64,000 nt of DNA, from positions 1 to 64,000 of the forward strand of contig NZ_JAJOYT010000011.1 of the NCBI RefSeq assembly GCF_021290965.1, in the 5' to 3' direction. The DNA comes from Rheinheimera faecalis (GTDB lineage: Bacteria; Pseudomonadota; Gammaproteobacteria; Enterobacterales; Alteromonadaceae). The position numbers were made by a program, and so were the translations under genes. The notes beneath the pieces are model-generated. The model ran no database searches and was not told where the DNA came from. It was given only the letters and a program-made list of their open reading frames with translations. Below, in pieces: positions 52,953 through 62,117 of the stretch (position 1 is its first letter; each line of letters starts with the position of its first letter).

Positions 52953-54095
52953 ATGCGTAAATGGGCGTCTTTTCCGCTAAAAGAAGGCGAAGTTTCCCGT
53001 CAGGCTCATGCTGATTTTCCAGACAGAGCCATTTATGAGCGTGAAGTGGGCCGCAGTGGCTTTTTTGGTCCAGCGACCCATTTCCATCACACCCATGCCC
53101 CAACAGGCTGGAGTGACTGGGAAGGGCCGTTAAAACCACGTTTGTATAACTTTAACGACATAGCCGGCAATCAAAACGTGTCGCCATGGCAAGTGCCGAC
53201 TTTATTGCACAATGCGCACGTAAAAATGCGCACCTGGCGTTTAACAGAGTCAATGGATTATCTGGTGCGTAATGCCGACGGTGACGAGTTGTTGTTTGTG
53301 CACGAAGGTGCTGCAGAGCTTTATTGTGACTATGGTCATTTAACCTTACGCGATGGTGATTATGTGGTGATCCCACGTTCCACTATGTGGCGTTTAGAGG
53401 TCACAGAGCCGCTGTTTTTGTTGATGATTGAAGCGACCAACGATTCTTTCCAGTTACCGGAAAAAGGTCTGGTCGGCAATCACGCCATTTTTGACGCAGC
53501 GATGATCGACACACCAAAAATAGATGAGGCTTTCAAAGCTCAGTACAGCGAGCAGCAGAGCAAGGTGCAGGTGAAACGTCACGATCAGGTGTCTCAAATC
53601 ACTTACCCATACAATCCACTGGATGCGATTGGCTGGCACGGTGATTTGGCGGTGATGCGGATTAACTGGCGTGATATCCGGCCTTTAATGAGCCACAGGT
53701 ATCACTTACCGCCGTCAGCTCATACTACCTTTGTCGCTCAGCGTTTTGTGGTTTGTACTTTTGTACCTCGCCCCATTGAGAGCGATCCGGGCGCATTAAA
53801 AGTGCCGTTTTACCATAACAATGATGATTACGACGAAGTGTTGTTTTACCATGCCGGTGATTTCTTTAGCCGCGACAATATTGAACGTGGCATGGTGACT
53901 TTTCACCCAGCAGGTTTTACTCATGGTCCTCATCCTAAAGCCTTTGCAGCAGGTCGTGAGTACAAAAAGAAATTTACCGACGAAGTGGCTGTGATGCTGG
54001 ATACCCGCGATGCGCTTTATGTGGGCGACGCGGCTTTAGCCACTGAAAACCCGGACTATGTGAATAGCTGGAAAATCAAACCGGCCGCTCTGTAA
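52953..54095 (+). CDS. hmgA: Homogentisate 1,2-dioxygenase
   Basis: 380 residues. It opens the homogentisate ring to give maleylacetoacetate. Cupin-type protein; the C-terminal PAGFTHGPHPKAF segment holds Fe-binding His residues, together with the YDEVLFYHAGDF strand. It belongs to the shorter (~380) form rather than the ~430-residue eukaryote/Pseudomonas form. Directly between hppD and fahA. Confidence 0.93.
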   Translation: MRKWASFPLKEGEVSRQAHADFPDRAIYEREVGRSGFFGPATHFHHTHAPTGWSDWEGPLKPRLYNFNDIAGNQNVSPWQVPTLLHNAHVKMRTWRLTESMDYLVRNADGDELLFVHEGAAELYCDYGHLTLRDGDYVVIPRSTMWRLEVTEPLFLLMIEATNDSFQLPEKGLVGNHAIFDAAMIDTPKIDEAFKAQYSEQQSKVQVKRHDQVSQITYPYNPLDAIGWHGDLAVMRINWRDIRPLMSHRYHLPPSAHTTFVAQRFVVCTFVPRPIESDPGALKVPFYHNNDDYDEVLFYHAGDFFSRDNIERGMVTFHPAGFTHGPHPKAFAAGREYKKKFTDEVAVMLDTRDALYVGDAALATENPDYVNSWKIKPAAL

Positions 54096-54104
54096 GGATT
54101 AAAA

Positions 54105-55121
54105 ATGAAGTTAGCAAGTTTGAAAAACGGCCAGCGTGATGGCCAGTTAGTGGTCGTCAGCCGTGATTTATCCCGTTGTGTAGCTGTGTCGCATATTGCT
54201 GCCACTATGCAACAAGCCTTGGATCACTGGTCTGTTGCTGCTCCGCAGCTGTCTGAAGTTTATCAGGCGCTGAACAGTGGCTCTGTGCAAGGCGAACAAG
54301 CCTTTGATCAGGCGCAGTGCGAATCGCCTTTGCCTCGCGCTTATCAATGGGCGGATGGCAGCGCTTATGTCAATCATGTTGAGCTGGTGCGCCGTGCCCG
54401 TAACTCAGAAATGCCACCAAGCTTCTGGACTGATCCTTTAATGTATCAGGGCGGTTCGGATGATTTTATTGGTCCACGCGATCAGATTGAGGTAGTCAGC
54501 GAAGACTACGGCATCGACTTTGAAGGTGAAGTCGCAGTGATCACTGATGACGTGCCAATGGCGATCAGCGCTGAAGAAGCCCGGCATAAGATCCGTCTGG
54601 TGATGCTGGTGAACGACGTATCCTTGCGGGGGTTAATTCCAAATGAACTGGCGAAGGGCTTTGGTTTCTTTCAATCCAAACCTGCGTCTGCTTTCAGCCC
54701 TGTGGCTGTGACGCCAGATGAATTAGGCAGTGACTGGCAGGATGCGAAACTGCATTTGCCTTTAGTGTCGCATTTAAACGGTAAGCTGTTTGGCAAACCT
54801 AATGCCGGTGTCGATATGACCTTTGATTTTGGTCAGTTGGTGGCTCATGCGGCTAAAACCCGTAATTTAGGTGCTGGTGCTGTGATAGGTTCTGGCACAG
54901 TGTCGAATAAACAAGGCACTGACTACGGCACATCCATTGATGAAGGCGGTTTAGGCTACAGCTGTATCGCCGAAATCCGTATGATTGAAACCATACGTGA
55001 TGGCGCACCTAAAACCTCCTTTATGAAGTTTGGTGATAGCATTCGAATTGAAATGCTGGATAAAGCTGGCCAATCTATCTTTGGTGCCATAAACCAAAAA
55101 GTCGTGAAATACGGCGCTTAA
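54105..55121 (+). CDS. fahA: Fumarylacetoacetate hydrolase family protein
   Basis: 338 residues. It cleaves fumarylacetoacetate to fumarate and acetoacetate, the last step of tyrosine catabolism. The FAH-fold core has DFEGEVAVITDDVPM (metal-binding acidic residues), LVNDVSLRGLIPNEL and GSGTVSNKQGTDYG. AAGGA lies before the ATG. It is followed by a strong hairpin before maiA. Confidence 0.92.
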   Translation: MKLASLKNGQRDGQLVVVSRDLSRCVAVSHIAATMQQALDHWSVAAPQLSEVYQALNSGSVQGEQAFDQAQCESPLPRAYQWADGSAYVNHVELVRRARNSEMPPSFWTDPLMYQGGSDDFIGPRDQIEVVSEDYGIDFEGEVAVITDDVPMAISAEEARHKIRLVMLVNDVSLRGLIPNELAKGFGFFQSKPASAFSPVAVTPDELGSDWQDAKLHLPLVSHLNGKLFGKPNAGVDMTFDFGQLVAHAAKTRNLGAGAVIGSGTVSNKQGTDYGTSIDEGGLGYSCIAEIRMIETIRDGAPKTSFMKFGDSIRIEMLDKAGQSIFGAINQKVVKYGA

Positions 55122-55133
55122 TTTAGTTAGATT

Positions 55134-55178
55134 AAAAAGGCCAGTCGTTTGACCTTAAAAGGGCCGACTGGCTTTTTT
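55134..55178 (+). terminator. Terminator-like hairpin between fahA and maiA
   Basis: Stem GCCAGTCG / CGACTGGC (extendable through flanking A/T pairs) with a 17-nt loop and six T. It probably reduces read-through into maiA. Confidence 0.75.
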
Positions 55179-55205
55179 GTATCTGCGTTACAGGAAAATG
55201 AAGCA

Positions 55206-55844
55206 ATGAAATTACATGGTTATTGGCGCTCCAGCGCTGCCTACAGAGTGCGTATTGCATTGAATCTAAAAGGGTTACAGGTAGAACACTGTCCTGTGCA
55301 TCTGGTCAATAATGGCGGAGAGCAGCACAGTGCAGCTTATCAGTCGTTAAATCCATCAGAGCTGGTGCCTACTCTTGAGGACGGTGAGCTTAGTCTGAAC
55401 CAATCTCTGGCCATTATTCAGTACCTGGAAGACAGTTACCCGCAAGCACCTTTATACCCTGCAGATCCAGCATTGAAGGCTAATGTGATGGCTTTTGCGT
55501 TGGATATCGCCTGCGATATTCATCCTTTAAACAACTTGCGGGTGCTGCAGTATCTGACCGGGCCTCTGGCGTTGTCCGAAGCGCAAAAAATGCAGTGGAT
55601 TAAACACTGGCTGGCAACAGGTTTTAATGCGCTGGAAAAAAGGTTGCAGTTAACGGCAGGGCGTTATTGCTTTGGCGATGCAGTGACAGTGGCCGATCTG
55701 TGTTTAGTGCCACAAGTCTATAACGCCTTACGTTTTCAACTGGATATGACAGAGTATCCGTTGATCAGCGCTATTTATCAGCGCTGCAACGAACTGGGTG
55801 CGTTTCAAAAAGCTGCGCCTGAACAGCAGGCTGACGCGGTTTAA
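55206..55844 (+). CDS. maiA: Maleylacetoacetate isomerase (zeta-class GST)
   Basis: 212 residues. It isomerises maleylacetoacetate to fumarylacetoacetate using glutathione. WRSSAAYRVRIALNLKG is the zeta-GST active-site motif (SSxxxRVRIAL), and NPSELVPTLEDGELSLNQSLAI is the glutathione-contact region. The start at 55206 (AGGAAAATGAAGC upstream) is taken because an earlier frame start lies inside the terminator hairpin. Confidence 0.95.
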   Translation: MKLHGYWRSSAAYRVRIALNLKGLQVEHCPVHLVNNGGEQHSAAYQSLNPSELVPTLEDGELSLNQSLAIIQYLEDSYPQAPLYPADPALKANVMAFALDIACDIHPLNNLRVLQYLTGPLALSEAQKMQWIKHWLATGFNALEKRLQLTAGRYCFGDAVTVADLCLVPQVYNALRFQLDMTEYPLISAIYQRCNELGAFQKAAPEQQADAV

Positions 55845-55905
55845 GTCGCATCAGCCTGGTGTTTTTGCTACTCTGGCGCGACTTGCCGTAGTGAGAGTCG
55901 GACTT

Positions 55906-56109
55906 ATGTTGAAACTGCCAAAAAAACCTGTCAATGCTGTACTTTTTTATGTGGGAACTTTGGGGTTACTCACTCAGGTGCTGACTAGTTTTTACTTACT
56001 GACGCAAGGCCGAACCATGGAGTGGCATTGGTGGTTTCATTGGCTGGCGCCGACGCTTTGTCTGTTGTGGGGGATAATTCCGCGCTTACAGCTGCAAAAA
56101 GAAGATTAG
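55906..56109 (+). CDS. Small two-helix membrane protein, unknown
   Basis: 67 residues from the ATG at 55906 (MLKLPKKPVNAVLFYVGTLG). Two hydrophobic helices (~11-30 and ~40-58) around a short TQGRTMEWHWW loop. No family recognised. Close behind maiA but unrelated to tyrosine degradation as far as can be seen. Confidence 0.5.
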   Translation: MLKLPKKPVNAVLFYVGTLGLLTQVLTSFYLLTQGRTMEWHWWFHWLAPTLCLLWGIIPRLQLQKED

Positions 56110-56126
56110 TATCAGTGAGTTAACAG

Positions 56127-56615
56127 TTAACGTCCTGGTGTAAACATACCTTCAATGCGAACTTCACTGACACCCTCTTTGGTAAAATGAAATTTGATTT
56201 GCGCCATATTTTTGTGGAAAAAATAGGGCGTATCATCAAACATCAACACATAACCACCCCGGGCTTTGTCTTTGTATTTTGGGTCGGTGTTTTTACGCAA
56301 TTTAAAACTGTGTTTCCCGAGGGACCACTCAAAACCTTGCAAGGGTTTATTGATCCAATCTGTTACCCAAATTTGTTCGTCCTGATGCAGCACTAAAGCT
56401 AAAGTGTATTTGTCAGGTAATTCGGCGACTTCGACTTCCTGAATACCTGCCTGAAACACTTCAGTGCCGTTTTTTTGTGTAAAGGAAAAACCAAATTGCA
56501 GACTTTGTTTGCTCCCGTCGAGCAGCATAAGCTGGCCCTGTCCGGGCACAGTAAAATAGGCCCATGTGCTTGGAACCCATAGCAAAAAGAGCAACATCAG
56601 GCTCGTTTTAACCAT
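56127..56615 (-). CDS. Hypothetical secreted protein
   Basis: The ATG at 56615 has GAGGTG upstream. 162 residues with a signal peptide (MVKTSLMLLFLLWVPSTWA); the mature part is rich in beta-strand-like segments (KQSLQFGFSFTQKNG; KYTLALVLHQDEQIWVTDWI; AQIKFHFTKEG). A periplasmic or outer-membrane-associated role is possible. No family recognised. It lies just downstream of mltD on the same strand (23 bp), so the two may be co-transcribed. Confidence 0.6.
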   Translation of the reverse strand: MVKTSLMLLFLLWVPSTWAYFTVPGQGQLMLLDGSKQSLQFGFSFTQKNGTEVFQAGIQEVEVAELPDKYTLALVLHQDEQIWVTDWINKPLQGFEWSLGKHSFKLRKNTDPKYKDKARGGYVLMFDDTPYFFHKNMAQIKFHFTKEGVSEVRIEGMFTPGR

Positions 56616-56650
56616 ACAACACCTCAAACCCCATTTGCGACTTCAGCCTG

Positions 56651-58225
56651 TCAGCTCGCCAGATACAAGGTGAGTTCCTGTCCTGGCTGTAAGTACTTAT
56701 TTGCTTTAATATTATTCCATTTAACAATATCAGCAACTTTTACTTTAAATCGCTGGGCAATGCTGGCCAGTGAGTCACCAGCCTTCACTTTATAGGTCAT
56801 ACTTTTTCCGCCAGAGCTTGATTTGGGCTCTGACGTTTTGTAGTAAGTCAGTGTCTGACCCGGCTTTAACTGGGTTTTTGCGTTCAGTTTGTTCCATTTC
56901 TTCAGCTGTTCACTGCTTACCTTAAGTTTCTGGCTTATCTCCCATACACTATCGCCACTTTTAACTGTGTAAGTCTGGGCTCCGGATGAGGTAGTTTTTT
57001 TGCCTGATCCTGTCACTGCCGGAGCTTCTGCAGACTGCGCAAGGCCTGGGATAATAAGCTGCTGGCCTATTTTTAACTGGCTATTACTTAACTGGTTGGC
57101 TTGTTGTATGGCTTTGACTGAGGTTTTATGTTGTGCCGCAATCTTACTTAAGCTATCACCGGATTTGACCTTATAACGACCAGTTGAAGCAACAGGAGCT
57201 ACTTTTACTTTAGGCAAAGCGGCCAACTGTTGGCCTATGTCTTCGGCGCTGTCAAAAGGCACCACTAACTGATAACTGGCACTTGGTACAGTGGTACTTT
57301 TAAAACCTGGGTTCAGACGTCTGATTTCCGCCACACTGATATTTAACAGATCTGCTGCTTTATTTAAATCCAAGCCTCTGTTGATTTGGATCACTTTAGT
57401 TTGGGGCTGGTTCGCAAGAACGGGCATAGGAATAGCGTATTTTTCGCTATTTTTCAGAAGCTCGGCCAACGCCAGTAATTTTGGAATATAGCTTGTATTT
57501 TGTTTTGGCAGATTCAACGACCAGAAATCTGTTGGTTTTCCTCTGTATCTATTGCGCTCTATCGCTTTAAAAACCCGGCCTTCCCCTGCGTTAAAAGCCG
57601 CGACTGCACTGAGCCAATCCTGATCAACATTGCTGTAAAGGTACTGCAGATAATCCAGAGCTGCGCGGCTGGATTCAATTACATCACGACGACCGTCATA
57701 CCAGGCGTTTTGTTTTAAGCCAAAGTTACGGCCTGTGCCTGCACTGAATTGCCAAATACCGAGCACACCAGAAAATGAACCTGCCTTAGGGTTGTAGGTG
57801 CTTTCGACTATAGGCAGTAAGGCCAGCTCAAGCGGCATATTGCGCCGTTCCAGCTCTGTCACTATATGGTACAAAAAGGGTTCTGCATTATCTGAAGCTA
57901 TTTTTAACAGCTTTTGGTTACGGATAAAAAAGCGCTTTTGGCTTTCTATATCGTCATTGTCCGGCACAGTTAACGTCATTTGGTCAGCGATACGTTGCCA
58001 TAAATTCTCGTACTGGGCTAACTTGGCGTCCGGTTGCAACGGGGAGTTATGTTTCAGTAAGGCATTGGCAACCTGCTGAGCTGTGGCCGCTTTATCTTTA
58101 ATGGGGCTATCCGAGGCCGATGTCTGGTAGTCATCAGCAGAGTCTGCTGCTTTATGCTGTGAGGTTGGAACGGCACAACTGGCCAGTAGTGCAGCCGCTA
58201 CCGCGACAGATAATTTTTTCAGCAT
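56651..58225 (-). CDS. mltD: Membrane-bound lytic murein transglycosylase D with LysM repeats
   Basis: 524-residue lipoprotein; the lipobox is ALLASCAVP near residue 17. The SLT/MltD catalytic domain (residues ~110-260) has the catalytic Glu in PIVESTYNPKAGSFSG and GIWQFSAGTGRNFGL. A degenerate LysM-like segment (~residue 300) and three clear LysM repeats follow, each starting YKVKSGDSLSKIA, YTVKSGDSVWEIS or YKVKAGDSLASIA. It cleaves peptidoglycan to 1,6-anhydro-muropeptides at the outer-membrane face. Confidence 0.95.
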   Translation of the reverse strand: MLKKLSVAVAAALLASCAVPTSQHKAADSADDYQTSASDSPIKDKAATAQQVANALLKHNSPLQPDAKLAQYENLWQRIADQMTLTVPDNDDIESQKRFFIRNQKLLKIASDNAEPFLYHIVTELERRNMPLELALLPIVESTYNPKAGSFSGVLGIWQFSAGTGRNFGLKQNAWYDGRRDVIESSRAALDYLQYLYSNVDQDWLSAVAAFNAGEGRVFKAIERNRYRGKPTDFWSLNLPKQNTSYIPKLLALAELLKNSEKYAIPMPVLANQPQTKVIQINRGLDLNKAADLLNISVAEIRRLNPGFKSTTVPSASYQLVVPFDSAEDIGQQLAALPKVKVAPVASTGRYKVKSGDSLSKIAAQHKTSVKAIQQANQLSNSQLKIGQQLIIPGLAQSAEAPAVTGSGKKTTSSGAQTYTVKSGDSVWEISQKLKVSSEQLKKWNKLNAKTQLKPGQTLTYYKTSEPKSSSGGKSMTYKVKAGDSLASIAQRFKVKVADIVKWNNIKANKYLQPGQELTLYLAS

Positions 58226-58292
58226 TCGCTTTTTCCAAAATCAAAAATCCGCCTTATGTTACCTGCTCAGCCTTCAAAAGCAAGGTTAGTGA

Positions 58293-59048
58293 TCAAAATC
58301 GATCTTTGGCGGATCGTAATGCGGTGAATAGATCCACAGCATTGTGTTGTTGCCAGCGGTGTTGCAAACCGACATCTTCAGCCCTTAAAAAAGGGTTTAT
58401 TTGCCGCTGCACGGCAAGAGGAGTGGGCAGAGTAGGTTGCTGCAGTTCCCTTTGCTGTTGACACCAGTGTTGGTAGTTGGCCAATTCTATATTGTCCGGA
58501 TCCGCCCAGCGGGCAAACTCGAGATTGGCCAGGGTATATTCATGTGTGGCGTAGATTAACGTTTGATCCGGCAACGTCATAATGCGTGACAAACTCTGCC
58601 ACATCTGCGCTGCTGTACCTTCAAACAAACGACCACAACCTGCGTTAAATAAAGTATCACCACAAAACAGAACGGGCGCTGAATAGTAGGCTATATGACC
58701 CAGAGTATGACCAGGAAGTTGCATCACCTGAAAGCTTAAATTGAAATCAGCCAGTTCAATCTGATCCTTGTCCTCTAACCAGACGTCCGCATAAGGGATT
58801 TTGTCTTGCTCTAAGACAGGGGCATACACCACTGCATCTGGCCAAAGTTGTTTTAGCTCTTTAATGCCACCCGTATGATCCGGATGGTGATGGGTGATCA
58901 GGATCACGGCTAATTGCAACTGGTGCAGTTGTAAATGCTGTAGCACTGCAGTAGCGTCACCCGGATCAACAATCAAGGCCAACTTTGCTTGGCGCAGGCA
59001 CCAAATGTAGTTATCCTTAAAAGCCGCAATGGCGGTGATGTCTGACAT
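58293..59048 (-). CDS. gloB: Hydroxyacylglutathione hydrolase (glyoxalase II)
   Basis: 251 residues. It hydrolyses S-lactoylglutathione to D-lactate and glutathione. The metallo-beta-lactamase motif THHHPDHTGG binds the two metals, with LPGHTLGHIAYY, LFCGDTLFNAGCGRLFEG and YATHEYTLANLEFA further on. Divergent from the yafS-like gene with only 45 bp between starts, the same pairing as in E. coli. Confidence 0.96.
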   Translation of the reverse strand: MSDITAIAAFKDNYIWCLRQAKLALIVDPGDATAVLQHLQLHQLQLAVILITHHHPDHTGGIKELKQLWPDAVVYAPVLEQDKIPYADVWLEDKDQIELADFNLSFQVMQLPGHTLGHIAYYSAPVLFCGDTLFNAGCGRLFEGTAAQMWQSLSRIMTLPDQTLIYATHEYTLANLEFARWADPDNIELANYQHWCQQQRELQQPTLPTPLAVQRQINPFLRAEDVGLQHRWQQHNAVDLFTALRSAKDRF

Positions 59049-59093
59049 AAATAATACCCATGGCTGATGTTCTGATAAGGCGTAGTGTACCGG

Positions 59094-59834
59094 ATGAAAC
59101 CTGCTTTAAGTTACCACAGTACGACAATACCCCGACAGTGGCAGCAATTGCCACAAGGCGAGCTGATGGCCAAAGCGATAGAACAGCAACTAAGTCAGTG
59201 GTGGCCAAAAATCTTCGGTTATCATTTACTGAAAGTGGGTAGTTTAAGTTGCGCCTTGGATACGTCGGCTTGCAACATCAAACATCAAATCAACTTAAGT
59301 GAACAATCCGATCAGGCCTCTGTAGTGGCGGACCCTGATGCCTTGCCATTTTTCGAACACTCCATTGATGCGGTCTTGTTGTCACATTGTCTGGAGTTTT
59401 ATCCGGACCCGCACCACATAGTGCGTGAAGCCCACCGGGTATTGATGCCGGATGGCTATTTGTTGTTAAGTGGCTACAACCCGCTAAGCAGCGCAGGTTT
59501 AATTAAACTCTGGCCCGGTGTGAAACAGCAATTGCCATGGGCAGGCCGGTTTTTTACACCGTCCCGTGTCAAAGACTGGCTGCATTTGTTGGGCTTTGAA
59601 GTGATGTATGAACAACGTTTTTTCTGGTCTAGTTTGCTTGGTAAACATAAACCTGATAGTCGTTGGCAAAAATGGTGTGAAACTTATCTGGGGTATTTTG
59701 GTGCTTCGTATTTGCTGGTTGCCCGCAAGAGAGTATTGCCTTTGACGCCAATCCGGCCTAAGTGGCAACGTGCTCCGGCCTTTCAGACGTCAGTCAAAGG
59801 CATTAGCGCGCGGCAAGGGCTCTATCACGATTAA
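59094..59834 (+). CDS. yafS: YafS-like SAM-dependent methyltransferase
   Basis: 246 residues from the ATG at 59094 (MKPALSYHS). Class I methyltransferase of the Methyltransf_11 kind: ADPDALPFFEHSIDAVLLSH and EAHRVLMPDGYLLLSGYNP are motifs II and III, while the usual glycine-rich motif I is poorly conserved, as in YafS. Homology is supported by KIFGYHLLKVGSLSC near the start. Substrate unknown. The SD is weak. Confidence 0.85.
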   Translation: MKPALSYHSTTIPRQWQQLPQGELMAKAIEQQLSQWWPKIFGYHLLKVGSLSCALDTSACNIKHQINLSEQSDQASVVADPDALPFFEHSIDAVLLSHCLEFYPDPHHIVREAHRVLMPDGYLLLSGYNPLSSAGLIKLWPGVKQQLPWAGRFFTPSRVKDWLHLLGFEVMYEQRFFWSSLLGKHKPDSRWQKWCETYLGYFGASYLLVARKRVLPLTPIRPKWQRAPAFQTSVKGISARQGLYHD

Positions 59835-59843
59835 CCGTCCTCT

Positions 59844-60299
59844 TTACCCGGCTTTTACCTGTTTTTGCAGCCACTGGTCCAGCTGATTCGCGAACTGTTG
59901 TTTGTCCTGCTGACCCAAAGGTGCAGGCCCAGATAGCTGCACACCGCTGCTGCGCAGCTCTTCCTGCAAATTGCGCATCGTTAGTCGGTCACTGATATTG
60001 TCCGGTGTCAGCAAACGGCCTTTGCTGGTAATGCAAAGTGCTCCTTTGGCAACCACAGCGGCGGCCAGCGGAATATCGTTGCTGATCAGTAAATCACCAG
60101 AAGCTATACGTTCTTCAATATAGCGGTCTGCTACATCAAAACCATGTTCTACCTGCACAGCTCTGATATAAGGGCTGCGAGGAATTTGTAAGCTATGATT
60201 GGCGACCAGATACAAAGGCACTTTTTTTCGTTCTGCAGCCTTAAACAACATCTCTTTTAATACTTTGGGGCAGGAATCTGCATCAACCCAGATTGGCAT
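59844..60299 (-). CDS. yaiI: YaiI/YqxD-family protein (DUF188, UPF0178)
   Basis: 151 residues. It begins MPIWVDADSCPKVLKEML; residues DLLISNDIPLAAAVVAKGA and ALCITSKGRLLTPDNI complete the DUF188 signature, thought to be PIN-like (putative nuclease; activity unproven). It overlaps the upstream GNAT gene by 17 bp. Confidence 0.9.
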   Translation of the reverse strand: MPIWVDADSCPKVLKEMLFKAAERKKVPLYLVANHSLQIPRSPYIRAVQVEHGFDVADRYIEERIASGDLLISNDIPLAAAVVAKGALCITSKGRLLTPDNISDRLTMRNLQEELRSSGVQLSGPAPLGQQDKQQFANQLDQWLQKQVKAG

Positions 60300-60801
60300 C
60301 CTGATGATCCTTTAATAGTTGTCTGGCTTGTTTGTTATTCAGTTTCATAAAGTACAGCAGCGGATCCGACTCACCAGGCTGCTCAGCGTCAATAAAACCC
60401 AACTGCTGATAACACTGCACTGCAATAAGATTTTTGCGATAAACAAACAACGAAAAATCCCGTTGCGGATGTTGTTGCAGGCCCTGCGCTATCAGACCTT
60501 TAATCAGCGTTTTACTATGGCCTTGACCTCTACTTTCAGGATGCACAAGTAAACGGGCCAGATGATTACAGTCAAAGCGATCACAAAGTTGACCAAAGGC
60601 AACACGTTGTCTGTGTTGATACAACCAATAACTCTGAGTCCCTGGTAAATACAGTTGCTGCAAAAACTGCAAAGCACGAATAGGAAAATAAAAGCCATCG
60701 CCGCCCCATTGATCCAGGTCTTGCTGTGAATCAAACCAGTTGTGCAGGTAAGCCGATTGCTCTGGTGTAACAGGACTTAACTGATAAGGAGCATGTTTCA
60801 T
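60283..60801 (-). CDS. GNAT-family N-acetyltransferase
   Basis: 172 residues. ARLLVHPESRGQGHSKTLI is the acetyl-CoA pyrophosphate-binding motif A, and AVQCYQQLGFIDAEQP is motif B. Substrate unknown. Overlaps the TraB-like gene upstream by 4 bp and yaiI downstream by 17 bp, a compact three-gene unit. Confidence 0.82.
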   Translation of the reverse strand: MKHAPYQLSPVTPEQSAYLHNWFDSQQDLDQWGGDGFYFPIRALQFLQQLYLPGTQSYWLYQHRQRVAFGQLCDRFDCNHLARLLVHPESRGQGHSKTLIKGLIAQGLQQHPQRDFSLFVYRKNLIAVQCYQQLGFIDAEQPGESDPLLYFMKLNNKQARQLLKDHQDANLG

Positions 60802-61658
60802 AAATGGCCTTGAACCAAAGTTAACTGATAGCCCTGTTGTTTTAACTGCTGGATTAATCCGTCATCTCCGGCCAGATGCAAAGCGCCAACGACGACAAAA
60901 GCAGTTTTTTTGTGTTCAGCGCTGATCAACTGCTTCACCCAGGACTTGTTTCTTTTCACAATCAAGGTCTGGTAAATCGCCGGATAGTTTTTTAAATCAT
61001 CCAGATACAAAGTCTCAAGTTGTTTCAGGTCGCCGCTACGCCATGCTTTTCGCATCGCATCAAAATCTTCACTGCTGTCAGTCAGGTCTTCCATGGTGCT
61101 CTTAATCAAAGTTTCAGCACCGCTATTATTCAGTTCGGTCAGCACGGCCAGATGCTGCTGCATAGTTTCAAGACCCGCCACTTTTTTTCCGGCTTTTTTC
61201 GCTTCCTCTTGCAAGTAGGCGTCTACTCCGGGAGCTGTTGCGCCTTGAGCCTGAAGTTGAGTTGTGGTCAGCATCACAGCGGCAAAGGCAGGTCTGAACC
61301 GGGTGATTTGTTCAAGGGGAATATGATGTGCTCTGCAGTATTCAGCCAGCTGTTTAGCCAGCGGTGCTGAAAGTTGTTGTAGCAAATTTTCGCCAGAAGG
61401 GTAGGAGTTTAAAGCGAGCATCTGCTGTATGCCGGCAGGGCTTGATAACTGTTCTAAATCTGTTTCCAGCAGCAGGACGTCACTTTGCTTTAACGCATTC
61501 AGGTATTCTGCTGGCAAAGGGTAATCTTCAGCGCCAAGCATATGAATGGAGCCTGCCAAATAAAAATGTTGTTTACCTTTGCTGACTTTCCATACGCCAT
61601 CGGCGAGCACAGAACTGCTTAGCAGGAATAAAGTTAGAAGACTAAAAATACGGATCAC
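60798..61658 (-). CDS. TraB/GumN-family secreted protein
   Basis: 286 residues with a signal peptide (IFSLLTLFLLSSSVLADG). KQHFYLAGSIHMLGAEDYPL contains the family GxxH motif, and VVVGALHLAGDDGL the second. Family members are suggested Tiki-like metalloproteases or have unknown function; no experimental role assignable. First gene of the TraB-GNAT-yaiI unit. Confidence 0.85.
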   Translation of the reverse strand: MIRIFSLLTLFLLSSSVLADGVWKVSKGKQHFYLAGSIHMLGAEDYPLPAEYLNALKQSDVLLLETDLEQLSSPAGIQQMLALNSYPSGENLLQQLSAPLAKQLAEYCRAHHIPLEQITRFRPAFAAVMLTTTQLQAQGATAPGVDAYLQEEAKKAGKKVAGLETMQQHLAVLTELNNSGAETLIKSTMEDLTDSSEDFDAMRKAWRSGDLKQLETLYLDDLKNYPAIYQTLIVKRNKSWVKQLISAEHKKTAFVVVGALHLAGDDGLIQQLKQQGYQLTLVQGHL

Positions 61659-61688
61659 TGCTTAAAACCTCTGGAGTAATAGATCTGA

Positions 61689-62117
61689 TTAATCAAAAGA
61701 GCCGACTTTGCCGCGCAGTTTTTTGCGTTCTTTGTGCTGAGTCTTCTCTTTTAGTCTGTCCATGCGGGCACCAAAAGTGGGCTTTGTGGCGCGTCTTTTT
61801 TTCGCTTCAAAACTGGCTGATTGCAACAGTTGCATCAATTTTGCGACTGCATCCTCTTTATTCATATCCTGGCTGCGGTGGGCCTGGGCTTTAATGACAA
61901 TAACACCACTTTTGCTGATCCTGTCGTCCGGATACTGCAACAGTTTTTGTTTAAATTCATCCGGCAAACTGCTGCGCTCTATATCAAAACGCAGCTGCAC
62001 CGCAGTAGATACTTTATTGACATGCTGGCCACCACTGCCCTGAGCACGGATAAAGCTGAACTCCAGCTCATCCAGATCAAGCTCAAGGCCGGGTTTGACC
62101 TGAACTAAAGTTACCAC
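61689..62117 (-). CDS. arfB: Alternative ribosome-rescue factor / peptidyl-tRNA hydrolase ArfB
   Basis: 142 residues of the YaeJ/ICT1 type. FIRAQGSGGQHVNKVSTAVQ carries the GGQ catalytic motif, and the basic C-terminal tail (KEKTQHKERKKLRGKVG) inserts in the mRNA channel of stalled ribosomes. It releases peptide from nonstop complexes. The GTG start at 62117 overlaps the upstream yaiL stop by 7 bp; no ATG is available. Confidence 0.95.
   Translation of the reverse strand: MVTLVQVKPGLELDLDELEFSFIRAQGSGGQHVNKVSTAVQLRFDIERSSLPDEFKQKLLQYPDDRISKSGVIVIKAQAHRSQDMNKEDAVAKLMQLLQSASFEAKKRRATKPTFGARMDRLKEKTQHKERKKLRGKVGSFD

Noticed and set aside
55149-55205. Upstream start for maiA
   Set aside because: It lies inside the fahA terminator stem; the ATG at 55206 has an SD and the family N-terminus.
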